The notes beneath the pieces were generated by a model that was given only the letters and a program-made list of their open reading frames with translations, ran no database searches and was not told the origin of the DNA. Source: Mesobacillus campisalis (GTDB lineage Bacteria; Bacillota; Bacilli; Bacillales; Cytobacillaceae). From it: DNA of 64,000 bases. The stretch's first letter is position 1. Every line of letters begins with the position of its first letter. A program made the translations under genes and the position numbers. Where the stretch lies: NCBI RefSeq assembly GCF_000986785.1, contig NZ_LAYY01000004.1:124001-188000 (forward strand). The letters are read 5' to 3'. Positions 1 through 8,517 of this stretch are shown piece after piece.

Positions 1-2
1 AG

Positions 3-1154
3 GTTGGCGGCGCAGTCAACAGGAAGGAACTCATTGACGCCTATGGCCAACATCAACTGGAAACCTATACATGGCTAAAAGGTCATGGAGTTGAATTCCG
101 CACGCTGCAAGCGGTCAGCGGGCACAGTGTTCCCCGCGGCCATACGATTGACCCGCACCAGGCAATACAAGTGCTGTATAAAAGGGCCAAGGAGCTTCCA
201 AATGTAAAAATTCGGCTGAATGCTCCTGCAAAAAGGCTTTTGAAAAACGCTGAAGGCCGCATTGATCAGGTACTATTTGAAGCAGACGGAAAAGAGCATA
301 CTGCTGCAGCTGCAAAAGGAGTGCTGCTTGCCTCGGGAGGCTTCGCGAAAAGTGAAGAGTTTCTGAAGCTATTTGCTCCTCACCTTGATGAGGCCCTCCG
401 GATTGGCGGGGAAGGAAACCATGGCGATGGATTGAAGATGGCCTGTGAGCATGGTGCCTGGCTGCTCGACCTTCCTTACCTGAGCGGAACGTACGGATTT
501 CACCCAAGTGCCAACAGTGCCGTTAAGTCGCAGGGATTGGCCTTCTACAAGGGAGGAATCATCGTCAATCAGGATGGGAAGCGGTTTGTCAATGAATCTC
601 TTTCTTATAAACTTTTAGGAAATGAGGCATTACGGCAGCCTGAAGGAATTTCCTATCAAATATGGGATCAGACGGTGATGGAGAAAGCCGTCGGAGATGA
701 TCCGCTTTATGATTTTGACTTGCTTAAGCGGCGCAGGCTTTTGTATCAAGTGGATACATTGGAAGAGCTGGCAGACTGCATCGATGTGCCGGTTGAAGTA
801 CTGGAAAACACGATTGCTCTTTATAACAAGGGAATCGAAAGCGGATCTGACCCGGAATTTGGCCGAAAATCGCTCACCCATCATTATGGAAAGCCGACAC
901 CGATTGAAAAAGCCCCATTTTATGCGTTTGAATCAACGGTGGCGATGCTTGCGACCTATGCAGGTGTTGCCGTGAATCCACAGGGACAGGTGCTCAATCC
1001 ATATAATGAAACCATTCCCGGGCTGTACGCAGCAGGAGAGTTAACGGGCGGTTTTCACGGCGCAGGGTATGTGACCGGATCTTCGCTTGGAAAATGCGCC
1101 ATTTTCGGCAGATTGGCCGTCCAGGACGCACTGAAAAAAACGACTGTCGTCTAA
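3..1154 (+). CDS. FAD-dependent oxidoreductase, fumarate reductase/flavocytochrome c type (5' end outside window)
   Basis: The reading frame is open to the left window edge, so the N-terminal GxGxxG FAD motif is not visible. What remains is the substrate and C-terminal FAD portion of the fumarate reductase/3-ketosteroid dehydrogenase flavoprotein family. It shows GGEGNHGDGLKMA, the conserved region around IIVNQDGKRFVNES, and the C-terminal FAD motif PGLYAAGELTGG followed by GAGYVTGSSLGKC. Such enzymes oxidise or reduce a C-C bond next to a carboxylate or ketone. It is followed by a racemase-fold gene and etfBA, so electrons probably go to ETF. The substrate is unknown. The family call is secure; the function is inferred. 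Confidence 0.85.
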   Translation, partial: VGGAVNRKELIDAYGQHQLETYTWLKGHGVEFRTLQAVSGHSVPRGHTIDPHQAIQVLYKRAKELPNVKIRLNAPAKRLLKNAEGRIDQVLFEADGKEHTAAAAKGVLLASGGFAKSEEFLKLFAPHLDEALRIGGEGNHGDGLKMACEHGAWLLDLPYLSGTYGFHPSANSAVKSQGLAFYKGGIIVNQDGKRFVNESLSYKLLGNEALRQPEGISYQIWDQTVMEKAVGDDPLYDFDLLKRRRLLYQVDTLEELADCIDVPVEVLENTIALYNKGIESGSDPEFGRKSLTHHYGKPTPIEKAPFYAFESTVAMLATYAGVAVNPQGQVLNPYNETIPGLYAAGELTGGFHGAGYVTGSSLGKCAIFGRLAVQDALKKTTVV

Positions 1155-1164
1155 GAGGAGGGAC

Positions 1165-1193
1165 CTGCTAAGGCATATATTGTGCCTTAGCAG
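1165..1193 (+). terminator. Hairpin between the FAD dehydrogenase and the racemase-like gene
   Basis: A perfect 11-bp inverted repeat (CTGCTAAGGCA / TGCCTTAGCAG) with a 7-nt loop lies right after the stop codon. No T-run follows, so it may be a processing or partial-attenuation hairpin rather than a full terminator. Confidence 0.5.
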
Positions 1194-1233
1194 ATTGTTC
1201 CTATCCTAAACTCTTTCAGGGAGGTAATGAGTT

Positions 1234-2097
1234 GTGAAAATCTGGCATCAAAGCCTGACTAGTATTGAATCGGTGGTCCCGTACCGGGATGCTGTTCTAA
1301 AACATATCGACACCGTCGCTCGTCCAGGAGTGGAGGTTGTTCTCCATGGAATGTCCAAAGATACATACCCGACGAATTATCCTGGACATTTTATTACGTA
1401 TTCCTACCTGCAAAACCTGCACCGTGAACAATTCGTACGTGCAGCATTAATGGCTGAGAGTGCCGGCTATGATGCAATGTTCATCGGGACTATACCTGAT
1501 GTTGGCCTGCTGGAAGCCCGGACATTGGTCGACATCCCCGTAATCGGCTACGGCCAGGCCTCTTTCCATATTGCCTCCATGCTTGGTGACACGATCGGCG
1601 TCGTGAATTTTCTGGCTCCGCTGGCTGATGAACTGCGGGAGAATGCCAGGAGATATGGCCTTGGTGGCAAGCTTGGCCCAATTGTCCAGACAGAGGTTGG
1701 TTTTGATGATGTCCTGGCCGGGTTTGAAAATCCGGAACCTGTCATTGCCTCCTTCATAAAGGCAGCCGAAAAAGCGATTGCGGAAGGGGCTGATGTCATC
1801 GTTCCGGGGGAAGGGCCAATGAATGTATTCCTGGCAACCCAAGGTATCTCGCGGATTGGGGATGTTCCTGTAGTCGACTCGTTTGCTGCCGGAATCAAAA
1901 TGTGTGAATCACTGGTTGATCTCAGAAAGAACTCAGGTGTTTACATGACCCGGCGCGGTTATTACAATGCCAAGCCGCCGGAAGAGGCAGTCGCAAGGCT
2001 TCGTGAACTGTACGGTTTGGTTGCTGTCCCGGATCCCCAAAATGACGAAGGACTCCCGGTTAGAGGGAGGAACCAAGCATCCACATCTGTTAAATAG
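1234..2097 (+). CDS. Asp/Glu/hydantoin racemase-superfamily protein without the catalytic cysteines
   Basis: A 287-residue protein starting at GTG, with AGGGAGGT about 9 nt upstream. Its fold and motif order match the Asp/Glu/hydantoin racemase superfamily: an N-terminal strand region, GYDAMFIGTIPDVGLLEAR at residues 78-96 and ADVIVPGEGPMN at 186-197. In active racemases and maleate isomerases these two places carry the catalytic cysteines. Here the first reads IGT and the second GEG, and the only cysteine is C224 in another context. A classical two-cysteine racemisation is therefore unlikely; it may be a lyase, an isomerase of another chemistry, or a binding protein. It sits between two flavin dehydrogenases and etfBA, so it probably acts on the same substrate. 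The C-terminal 30 residues are hydrophilic and look disordered. Confidence 0.8.
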   Translation: MKIWHQSLTSIESVVPYRDAVLKHIDTVARPGVEVVLHGMSKDTYPTNYPGHFITYSYLQNLHREQFVRAALMAESAGYDAMFIGTIPDVGLLEARTLVDIPVIGYGQASFHIASMLGDTIGVVNFLAPLADELRENARRYGLGGKLGPIVQTEVGFDDVLAGFENPEPVIASFIKAAEKAIAEGADVIVPGEGPMNVFLATQGISRIGDVPVVDSFAAGIKMCESLVDLRKNSGVYMTRRGYYNAKPPEEAVARLRELYGLVAVPDPQNDEGLPVRGRNQASTSVK

Positions 2098-2140
2098 TCT
2101 AAATTTTCAATATACATTTTTCGAAAAGGGGTGAGCCCAA

Positions 2141-2935
2141 ATGCATATCGTTGTATGTCTAAAGCAGGTGCTGGATCCGGAACTCCCGCCGCGGTACTTC
2201 AAAATTGATCCAGAGACCAACCGTCCGGACGATGGCGTTGCCGACATGGTGATGGATTCCTATGCGGAAAACGCATTGGAGACAGCGATTCAGCTTAGAG
2301 ATAAAATCGGCGGGGCCACAGTGACTGCCCTTTGTCTGGGGGATGAGGATTCAGAGGATGTCCTCCGCCGTGCACTCAGCTTTACTGCCGACCGGGCCGT
2401 CCGTGTATGGGAGGACGAATGGGAAAACCTTGATGGCCAGGCGGTAGGCCATATTCTTGCTCGAACGATCCAAAGTTTTGGGGGAGCGGATCTCGTTCTC
2501 ACCGGCTACCAGGCGAGCGATATTGAAGAAGGATTAGTGGGTCCTGTGCTAGCGGAAGAGCTTGGGATTCCCTGTGTGACATTGGCCTCCGAATTAGCCG
2601 TCGAGGGCAGCATACTCAAGGCAACATGCGAAGCAGAGAATGGCTATCAGGTGATTGACGTGCCGTCTCCAGCAGTATTCACGATTGTTAGTTCGGAAAA
2701 AAATGTTCCCCGGCTTCCCAAAGTAAAAGATATCAGGCTCTCGAGAAGCAAACCAATCGAGGAATTGGAGGCAGACGACCTGGAGATTGATGCAGAACGA
2801 TGTCAGCCAGCTGTTGCCCTGCGGAAAGTCTATGTTCCTGATCGGGAGGTCGCCTGTGAGTTCCTGGTTGGGGAAGATGGTCCCGAACTTGCTTCCGGAT
2901 TGGCAGGGAAACTTATGGAATTAAAGGTTTTGTAG
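2141..2935 (+). CDS. etfB: Electron transfer flavoprotein beta subunit
   Basis: A 264-residue protein of the usual EtfB length. It begins MHIVVCLKQVLDPELPPR and carries the family region VLTGYQASDIEEGLVGPVLAEELG, the AMP/FAD-contacting segment, near residues 120-145. It forms a soluble heterodimer with EtfA, encoded 13 bp downstream, and takes electrons from flavin dehydrogenases. The neighbours suggest those partners are the FAD dehydrogenases at 3-1154 and 3979-5400. The membrane acceptor is probably the FadF-like protein at 6376-8490. Confidence 0.95.
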   Translation: MHIVVCLKQVLDPELPPRYFKIDPETNRPDDGVADMVMDSYAENALETAIQLRDKIGGATVTALCLGDEDSEDVLRRALSFTADRAVRVWEDEWENLDGQAVGHILARTIQSFGGADLVLTGYQASDIEEGLVGPVLAEELGIPCVTLASELAVEGSILKATCEAENGYQVIDVPSPAVFTIVSSEKNVPRLPKVKDIRLSRSKPIEELEADDLEIDAERCQPAVALRKVYVPDREVACEFLVGEDGPELASGLAGKLMELKVL

Positions 2936-2948
2936 GAGGTCGTTACAG

Positions 2949-3941
2949 ATGGCAAATGTGCTTATATATGCAAATCAGCAAGGAGGGAACCTCAGTTCCA
3001 ATGCCAGGGAAGCCTTGGCTTTTGGCAGCTCCCTTGCTCGTTCTGCAAACGGAGAGACAGCGGCCGTTCTCATCGGTCCCGGAGCCGGGACAGCAGCGAA
3101 GGAAGCGATAGCCTTCGGTGCTGAAAAAGCCTACACCATCGATTCACCATTATTGGCACAATATCAAGTGGAACTGTATCTCGATGCAATCAGTGAAGCT
3201 TTTGAAAAATCACAATCAACGATACTGGTCCTGCCCTTCGACCGTAAAGGAAAAGACCTTATCGGCCGCCTGGCCACCCGGTCTTCCGCGTCTGCGTTAA
3301 CGGAAGTCATTGATTTCAAAGTGGAAGAGGGGACGGTTCACTATGTTCGTCCCATCTATGGCGATAAGGCTTATGGAGAATATACGATTAATCGAAAGAA
3401 AGCGGTCATCGGAATACGGCCAAAGAGCCATGAACCTGCATCCAGGGATGAGAATCGGACAGGCGATATTATTCCATTGAAAATTGACCTTTCCGAAGAG
3501 GTTATCGTATCAACATTGGCGGAAAAAATCGAAAGCGCCCTTTCTGGTGTAAGGCTTGAAGATGCGCGGATCATCGTATCCGGGGGAAGGGGACTTGGCG
3601 GACCGGAAGGATTTGATGAACTGGAGGCTCTTGCCAATGTCCTGGGGGGTGCAGTGGGCGCCTCCCGTGCAGCGTGCGATGCCGGCTGGGTGCCAACAAG
3701 TTTTCAGGTGGGCCAAACGGGTGCGGTAGTCGCACCGGATCTCTACATTGCGGTCGGAATATCGGGAGCAAGCCAGCATCTTTCAGGAATCACAAATGCA
3801 AAAACAGTTGTAGCCATAAACCATGATTCGGAGGCTCCAATCTTTAAACGGGCGAATCTAGGGGTTGTGGCGGACTATATGAGTGTGATCCCTGCCCTTA
3901 CCAAAGCACTAAAAAAGAGAATGGGCGTCAATACCGGTTAG
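2949..3941 (+). CDS. etfA: Electron transfer flavoprotein alpha subunit
   Basis: A 330-residue EtfA. The N-terminal domain binds EtfB. The C-terminal FAD domain begins near residue 200 with [16 protein letters not shown], followed by [31 protein letters not shown] and the signature [17 protein letters not shown]. All expected FAD-binding motifs are intact, so this looks like a functional ETF. It lies 13 bp after etfB with its own strong ribosome binding site (GGAGGTCG). It belongs to the electron-transfer operon of the first 10 kb and is distinct from any housekeeping fatty-acid etfBA pair the genome should also carry. Confidence 0.95.
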   Translation: MANVLIYANQQGGNLSSNAREALAFGSSLARSANGETAAVLIGPGAGTAAKEAIAFGAEKAYTIDSPLLAQYQVELYLDAISEAFEKSQSTILVLPFDRKGKDLIGRLATRSSASALTEVIDFKVEEGTVHYVRPIYGDKAYGEYTINRKKAVIGIRPKSHEPASRDENRTGDIIPLKIDLSEEVIVSTLAEKIESALSGVRLEDARIIVSGGRGLGGPEGFDELEALANVLGGAVGASRAACDAGWVPTSFQVGQTGAVVAPDLYIAVGISGASQHLSGITNAKTVVAINHDSEAPIFKRANLGVVADYMSVIPALTKALKKRMGVNTG

Positions 3942-3978
3942 ATTTTTAAAATATAAAATCTTTAAGGAGGGTACGAAT

Positions 3979-5400
3979 GTGGGAAGAGAATTGGATTATG
4001 ATATTGTCGTGATTGGCTGCGGCGCTGCAGGGACAGCAGCGGCCCTGTCAGCTGCTGAAAGTGCCAAAAACCAGGGAGAAGATCTTCGGATCGCGATTTT
4101 AGAGCGGGCGAATTTTGACAATAGAGGCGGAAATTCCCGTTGGACGGCCTCTTATATGAGGATGAAAAACATCGACGAAGTAGCAGATCATTTTGTGGAA
4201 GATATGATGACGTTTTCGGATAACTATGCGGATCGCCCCTACATTGAAACGCTTGCTGCAAATGCCGGCCCTACGCTGAGATGGGTAGAAGAAAAAGGCG
4301 TTGACTTCGACTACCTGCCAACCATGTTCCTGACTTCCACGCGTCCCCGTCTGCTTCCGGTCGGCGGAGGCCGTGCGATCATAGACAATCTATCCCGCCG
4401 CGCCAGTGCGCTTGGAGTGGAAATTATCTATGAAGCGACTGCATGGGAAATCGGACTGGATGAGGATGGCGCCGTCAGTGAACTGATGGTCCGCATCAAG
4501 GGCGGTGCTTCCCTGAATTTAAAAATCGGTGCATTGATTTTGGCAGCCGGCGGTTTCCAGGGAAGCCATGAAATGATGGCCCAGTATATCGGCCGGGATG
4601 CCCATACCATCAGGCCGGTTTGTGAAGGCGGGAAATACAACAAAGGCGAAGCCATCCGCATGGCCCTGAATATTGGGGCAAAAGGCACCGGCCAATACGA
4701 TGCCTTCCATGCCGAGCCGGTTGACCCGCGAAGCAAACGGGAAGAAGCGGCCGTCATGACCTACCCTTATGCCATCCTGGTTGATAAAAATGGCAACCGT
4801 TTTGTGGATGAAGGTATTTCCACCATTGATGAGCAGTATGAGGCAGTTGCCCGCAAGATTTTCTATGACCTGCCCGGCCACATTGCTTATATGATCAGTG
4901 ATCAAAAAATGTATGATATCCCTAATTATGAACAGGCGCTGGAAACAGATAAGCCGGCGATAGTGGCTGACACATTAGAAGAGCTGGCCGACAAGATCGG
5001 GGTTCCTGCTGCCAGTCTGAAAGCTACCGTTGAACAATTCAACGCCGCTGTCCAGCCTGGAGAGTTTAACTCGAAGAAAAAGGACGGCAAAAAGGCGGTT
5101 GGTATCACACCTCCTAAATCCAACTGGGCGATTACCATTGATCAAGCACCTTTTATTGCCTACCCAATTGTCTGCTCCAATGTATTCACGAATGGCGGTC
5201 TTGCCACCGATACCAACGGCCGGGTGCTGTCCGGGGATGATCACCCGATTCCAGGTTTATATGCAGCAGGAGAAACGGCAGGCCTTTACTATGGAAAATA
5301 CCCAGGCGGCACATCTGTCCTCCGTGCATTGGTCTATGGGAAAATCTCCGGTGCACATGCAGTAAACTATGTCACCAATCCGGAAAAAATCGGGATTTAA
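3979..5400 (+). CDS. FAD-dependent dehydrogenase, TcuA (tricarballylate dehydrogenase)-like
   Basis: A 473-residue flavoprotein starting at GTG, with AAGGAGG 8 nt upstream. The N-terminal dinucleotide motif is DIVVIGCGAAGTAAALSA, followed by NRGGNSRWTASYMR, the arrangement typical of TcuA-like dehydrogenases. The mid-region has the conserved VDKNGNRFVDEG, and the C-terminus has the FAD motif PIPGLYAAGETAGLYYGKYPGG. TcuA oxidises tricarballylate to aconitate and normally uses TcuB as electron acceptor. There is no TcuB here; instead EtfBA precedes it and a FadF-like protein follows, so ETF is the likely acceptor. The substrate is not determined; a carboxylic acid is likely. Confidence 0.85.
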   Translation: MGRELDYDIVVIGCGAAGTAAALSAAESAKNQGEDLRIAILERANFDNRGGNSRWTASYMRMKNIDEVADHFVEDMMTFSDNYADRPYIETLAANAGPTLRWVEEKGVDFDYLPTMFLTSTRPRLLPVGGGRAIIDNLSRRASALGVEIIYEATAWEIGLDEDGAVSELMVRIKGGASLNLKIGALILAAGGFQGSHEMMAQYIGRDAHTIRPVCEGGKYNKGEAIRMALNIGAKGTGQYDAFHAEPVDPRSKREEAAVMTYPYAILVDKNGNRFVDEGISTIDEQYEAVARKIFYDLPGHIAYMISDQKMYDIPNYEQALETDKPAIVADTLEELADKIGVPAASLKATVEQFNAAVQPGEFNSKKKDGKKAVGITPPKSNWAITIDQAPFIAYPIVCSNVFTNGGLATDTNGRVLSGDDHPIPGLYAAGETAGLYYGKYPGGTSVLRALVYGKISGAHAVNYVTNPEKIGI

Positions 5401-5421
5401 AATTATTCGATCTCTTTCAAG

Positions 5422-5460
5422 TATAACTCCTTACCTCTCTTAAGGGAGGCAGGAGTTATA
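5422..5460 (+). terminator. Strong hairpin between TcuA-like gene and SDR
   Basis: A perfect 10-bp outer stem (TATAACTCCT / AGGAGTTATA) with an inner CCTC/GAGG stem, 22 nt after the stop codon. No run of T follows. It may stabilise the upstream mRNA or reduce read-through into the next gene. Confidence 0.5.
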
Positions 5461-5516
5461 CCTAAATGACAAATTTATTCAAACTTTAAAAGGTTAACAA
5501 TTTTGGGGGGATTTAG

Positions 5517-6245
5517 ATGGAATTACAAGGCAAGGTTGCACTCGTAACAGGCGGTGGACGAGGCATTGGGAGGGAAACCAGTCTTTTGCTGGCAAAACAT
5601 GGCGCCAAAGTCGCTGTTTTTTCCCGGAGTGAAGCGGAAGTTTCTGATACGGCGAATTATATAACAAATGAGTTAGGCGGAGAAGCGATTTACGTAACGG
5701 GCGATGTAAGGAGCGTGGAGGATGTAAAAAAAGCGGTCAGAGAGACACGGGAAAAATTAGGGGATGTTGATATCCTGGTCAATAATGCAGGTACCATGCT
5801 CCTTAAGCCACTTGATGAAACAACGGTTGAAGAATGGGACTTTGTCCAGGATATTAATAGCCGTGCCCATTTTCTCCTGGCTCGTGAGGTTGTTCCGCAA
5901 ATGAAAGAGAATCGAGATGGAGTGATCGTCAATATTTCTTCCATTTGGGGAACAAAAGGCGGCCCAGACCGCAGTGCTTATATTACCTCAAAATTTGCTG
6001 CGATTGGCTTTTCAAAAGCTTTAGGGGAAGAACTAAAACCTTATAATGTAAGAGTAAATGCAGTCTGTCCGGGTCCGGTTGATACGAAGATGACAGATGA
6101 TCTAGGTCCTGACCTGAATAAAACAGGGTGGCTGCAGCCGATCGATATCGCGCACGTAATCGTGGATTTATGCTTGCCAAAATCAGTTGCTGTGACAGCA
6201 ACGGCCGTAGAAGCCTTTGGCGGCGGACGTCCGGTTGGTTTATAG
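5517..6245 (+). CDS. Short-chain dehydrogenase/reductase (FabG-like fold)
   Basis: A 242-residue classical SDR. Residues 11-18 are the cofactor motif TGGGRGIG, NNAG is near residue 87, the catalytic serine lies in NISSIWG, and the catalytic Tyr/Lys pair in SAYITSK. It should be an NAD(P)-dependent alcohol/ketone oxidoreductase. It lies between the TcuA-like dehydrogenase and the FadF-like gene, with hairpins on both sides, so it may be expressed at a different level. It has a clear GGGGGG ribosome binding site before ATG. The substrate cannot be read from sequence. Confidence 0.9.
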   Translation: MELQGKVALVTGGGRGIGRETSLLLAKHGAKVAVFSRSEAEVSDTANYITNELGGEAIYVTGDVRSVEDVKKAVRETREKLGDVDILVNNAGTMLLKPLDETTVEEWDFVQDINSRAHFLLAREVVPQMKENRDGVIVNISSIWGTKGGPDRSAYITSKFAAIGFSKALGEELKPYNVRVNAVCPGPVDTKMTDDLGPDLNKTGWLQPIDIAHVIVDLCLPKSVAVTATAVEAFGGGRPVGL

Positions 6246-6270
6246 AAAAGCGAGAGTGCTTTGCTGAGCC

Positions 6271-6311
6271 CAAATAAGTCAGTGGACCCTACATTGTCAC
6301 TGGCTTATTTG
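6271..6311 (+). terminator. Hairpin downstream of SDR
   Basis: The inverted repeat CAAATAAGTCAGTG / CACTGGCTTATTTG leaves one unpaired position and a 13-nt loop. It lies in the 130-bp gap before the FadF-like gene. No T-run follows. Confidence 0.5.
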
Positions 6312-6375
6312 TCGTAGACAGCGGGAAGCTGCCAAGGATACAAATAATGGCCGAAAACAGAGGAGGAAGCCGCCA

Positions 6376-8490
6376 TTGAACGGATTATTATGGATAAACT
6401 TAATCGCAACCATTGCTGTTATAGGGTATGCCGTCTATTTATTTGCCTATTTACTAAAAACGCGCTACCAATTTATTAAACTTGGAAAAAAAGAGGAATA
6501 CGATCAGCGTAAAGATGAACGGATCCGCAATATTATGGTCAATGTGTTTGGTCAGAAAAAATTAATGAAGGATAAAAAAAGTGGTACGATTCACGTCATC
6601 TTCTTTTATGGATTTCTTTTGGTCCAGCTTGGAGCAATCGATTTTATCATTAAAGGGGTTATTCCAGGAGTTGCAATCCCCTTTGGTCCATTCTACGGAC
6701 TTTTTAAATTTTTCCAGGAAATCGTCACGCTCATGATTCTTATCGCTGTTGTGGGAGCATTTTATAGAAGGTATATCGAAAAGCTTGCCCGCCTGAAGCG
6801 TGGCTGGAAAAATGGGCTGGTGCTCATTTTTATCGGTTCCCTCATGCTATCTGTCTTGGCAGGCAATGGGATGTATCTGGTTTGGCAAGAGGAACCGGTC
6901 CATTTTACATGGATGGAACCAGTTGCTTCATCCATTGCCGTCATTTTTTCAGGAATCCGGGAGCATATTGCCATTTCATTATTTTATGGCATGTGGTGGC
7001 TTCATTTATTGGTATTGTTAGCGTTCCTTGTGTATGTACCACAGTCAAAACATGCCCATTTAATTGCCGGACCGATTAATACGTATTTCCACCGATTAAA
7101 CAAAGCAGGTACACTCCGGACGATTGATTTTGAAGATGAATCTCAGGAAACATTTGGAGTAGGGAAAATCCAGGATTTTACCCAGACACAAATGATTGAT
7201 TTTTACGCCTGTGTCGAATGTGGAAGATGTACGAACATGTGTCCTGCCACGGGTACAGGCAAAGAGCTGTCTCCAATGAATTTAATTGTCAAACTCCGCA
7301 ATCATCTTACATTTACGGGGGCTGCGATTACATCCCAGCAGCCTTGGGTTCCAGCATTTGCTTTTGCTGATTCACAAGGCAACAAAATTGGAAGGGGAAT
7401 CGAACCTTATAGTCCGTCCCTTATTGGGGATGTCATTTCGGAGGAAGAAATCTGGGCTTGTACAACCTGTCGCAATTGTGAAGACCAGTGTCCTGTTATG
7501 AACGAGCATGTGGATAAAATTATCGATCTCCGTCGCTATCTTGTATTAACCGAAGGGAAATTGGACCCGGATGCCCAGCGCGCGATGCAAAATATTGAGC
7601 GCCAAGGCAATCCATGGGGATTAAACAGAAAAGAAAAGGAAAATTGGCGCAAGCTCCGCGATGATGTGCACATCCCAACAATGAAAGAAGCAAAGAAAGC
7701 AGGAGAAGAGCCGGAATATTTATTCTGGGTTGGTTCGATGGGAGCTTTTGATAGCCGCAGTCAAAAAATTGCCCTTTCTTTCGCTAAACTGATGAATGTA
7801 GCTGGTGTCTCTTTTGCCATTCTCGGTAATAAAGAAAAAAACTCAGGTGATACTCCACGGCGTCTCGGCAACGAATTTTTATTCCAGGAATTAGCTGCGG
7901 CCAACATAGCGGAGTTTGAAAAAAATGAAGTGAAAAAAATCGTCACCATTGATCCGCATGCTTTCAATATTTTCAAAAATGAGTATAAAGATTTAGGCTT
8001 TGAAGCGGAAGTGTATCATCATACAGAATTACTTGACCAGCTTGTCAAAGATGGCCGCCTAAAGCCAGAGTATGGTGTCATTGAAACCGTTACATTCCAC
8101 GATTCATGCTATTTGGGCCGCTATAATGACGTATATGATGCTCCACGCGAGATTTTAAAATCGATTCCAGGAGTACAGCTTGCCGAAATGAAACGGAATC
8201 GTCAAGACGCTATGTGTTGCGGGGCAGGAGGCGGTTTAATGTGGATGGAAGAAGACAAAGGGCAACGCATCAATGTCGCTCGTACGGAACAGGCCCTCGA
8301 AGTTAGTCCAACTGTCCTCAGCGCAGGCTGCCCATTTTGCTTAACGATGCTAAGTGATGGAACAAAAGCAAAAGGAGTTGAAGATACAGTTGCATCCTAT
8401 GATGTAGCGGAATTGCTGGAAAAGTCGGTAATCGGTGATGCAGGCAGCACCAGCAGCACAACGGAAGAGAAAGAACTAACTTTGGTCTAA
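6376..8490 (+). CDS. fadF: FadF/EtfD-like membrane iron-sulfur oxidoreductase
   Basis: A 704-residue protein starting at TTG, with a GAGGAAG site upstream. The N-terminal ~240 residues hold several membrane helices of the nitrate-reductase gamma/heme b type. Two 4Fe-4S motifs follow, CVECGRCTNMCPATG near 279 and CTTCRNCEDQCPVMNE near 362. The C-terminal heterodisulfide-reductase-like CCG region has CYLGRY near 578, MCCGAGGG near 614 and CPFCL near 652. Length and order match FadF (YwjF) of Bacillus and EtfD of actinobacteria, which pass electrons from ETF to menaquinone. With etfBA in the same run of genes it completes a path from the flavin dehydrogenases to the membrane. Confidence 0.9.
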   Translation: MNGLLWINLIATIAVIGYAVYLFAYLLKTRYQFIKLGKKEEYDQRKDERIRNIMVNVFGQKKLMKDKKSGTIHVIFFYGFLLVQLGAIDFIIKGVIPGVAIPFGPFYGLFKFFQEIVTLMILIAVVGAFYRRYIEKLARLKRGWKNGLVLIFIGSLMLSVLAGNGMYLVWQEEPVHFTWMEPVASSIAVIFSGIREHIAISLFYGMWWLHLLVLLAFLVYVPQSKHAHLIAGPINTYFHRLNKAGTLRTIDFEDESQETFGVGKIQDFTQTQMIDFYACVECGRCTNMCPATGTGKELSPMNLIVKLRNHLTFTGAAITSQQPWVPAFAFADSQGNKIGRGIEPYSPSLIGDVISEEEIWACTTCRNCEDQCPVMNEHVDKIIDLRRYLVLTEGKLDPDAQRAMQNIERQGNPWGLNRKEKENWRKLRDDVHIPTMKEAKKAGEEPEYLFWVGSMGAFDSRSQKIALSFAKLMNVAGVSFAILGNKEKNSGDTPRRLGNEFLFQELAAANIAEFEKNEVKKIVTIDPHAFNIFKNEYKDLGFEAEVYHHTELLDQLVKDGRLKPEYGVIETVTFHDSCYLGRYNDVYDAPREILKSIPGVQLAEMKRNRQDAMCCGAGGGLMWMEEDKGQRINVARTEQALEVSPTVLSAGCPFCLTMLSDGTKAKGVEDTVASYDVAELLEKSVIGDAGSTSSTTEEKELTLV

Positions 8491-8517
8491 TTTGAAATGT
8501 AAAGCGGGGGAGTTATT

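Noticed and set aside
630-975. Frames overlapping the FAD dehydrogenase on both strands
   Set aside because: They are shadows of the main coding frame with no ribosome binding sites or homology-like motifs.
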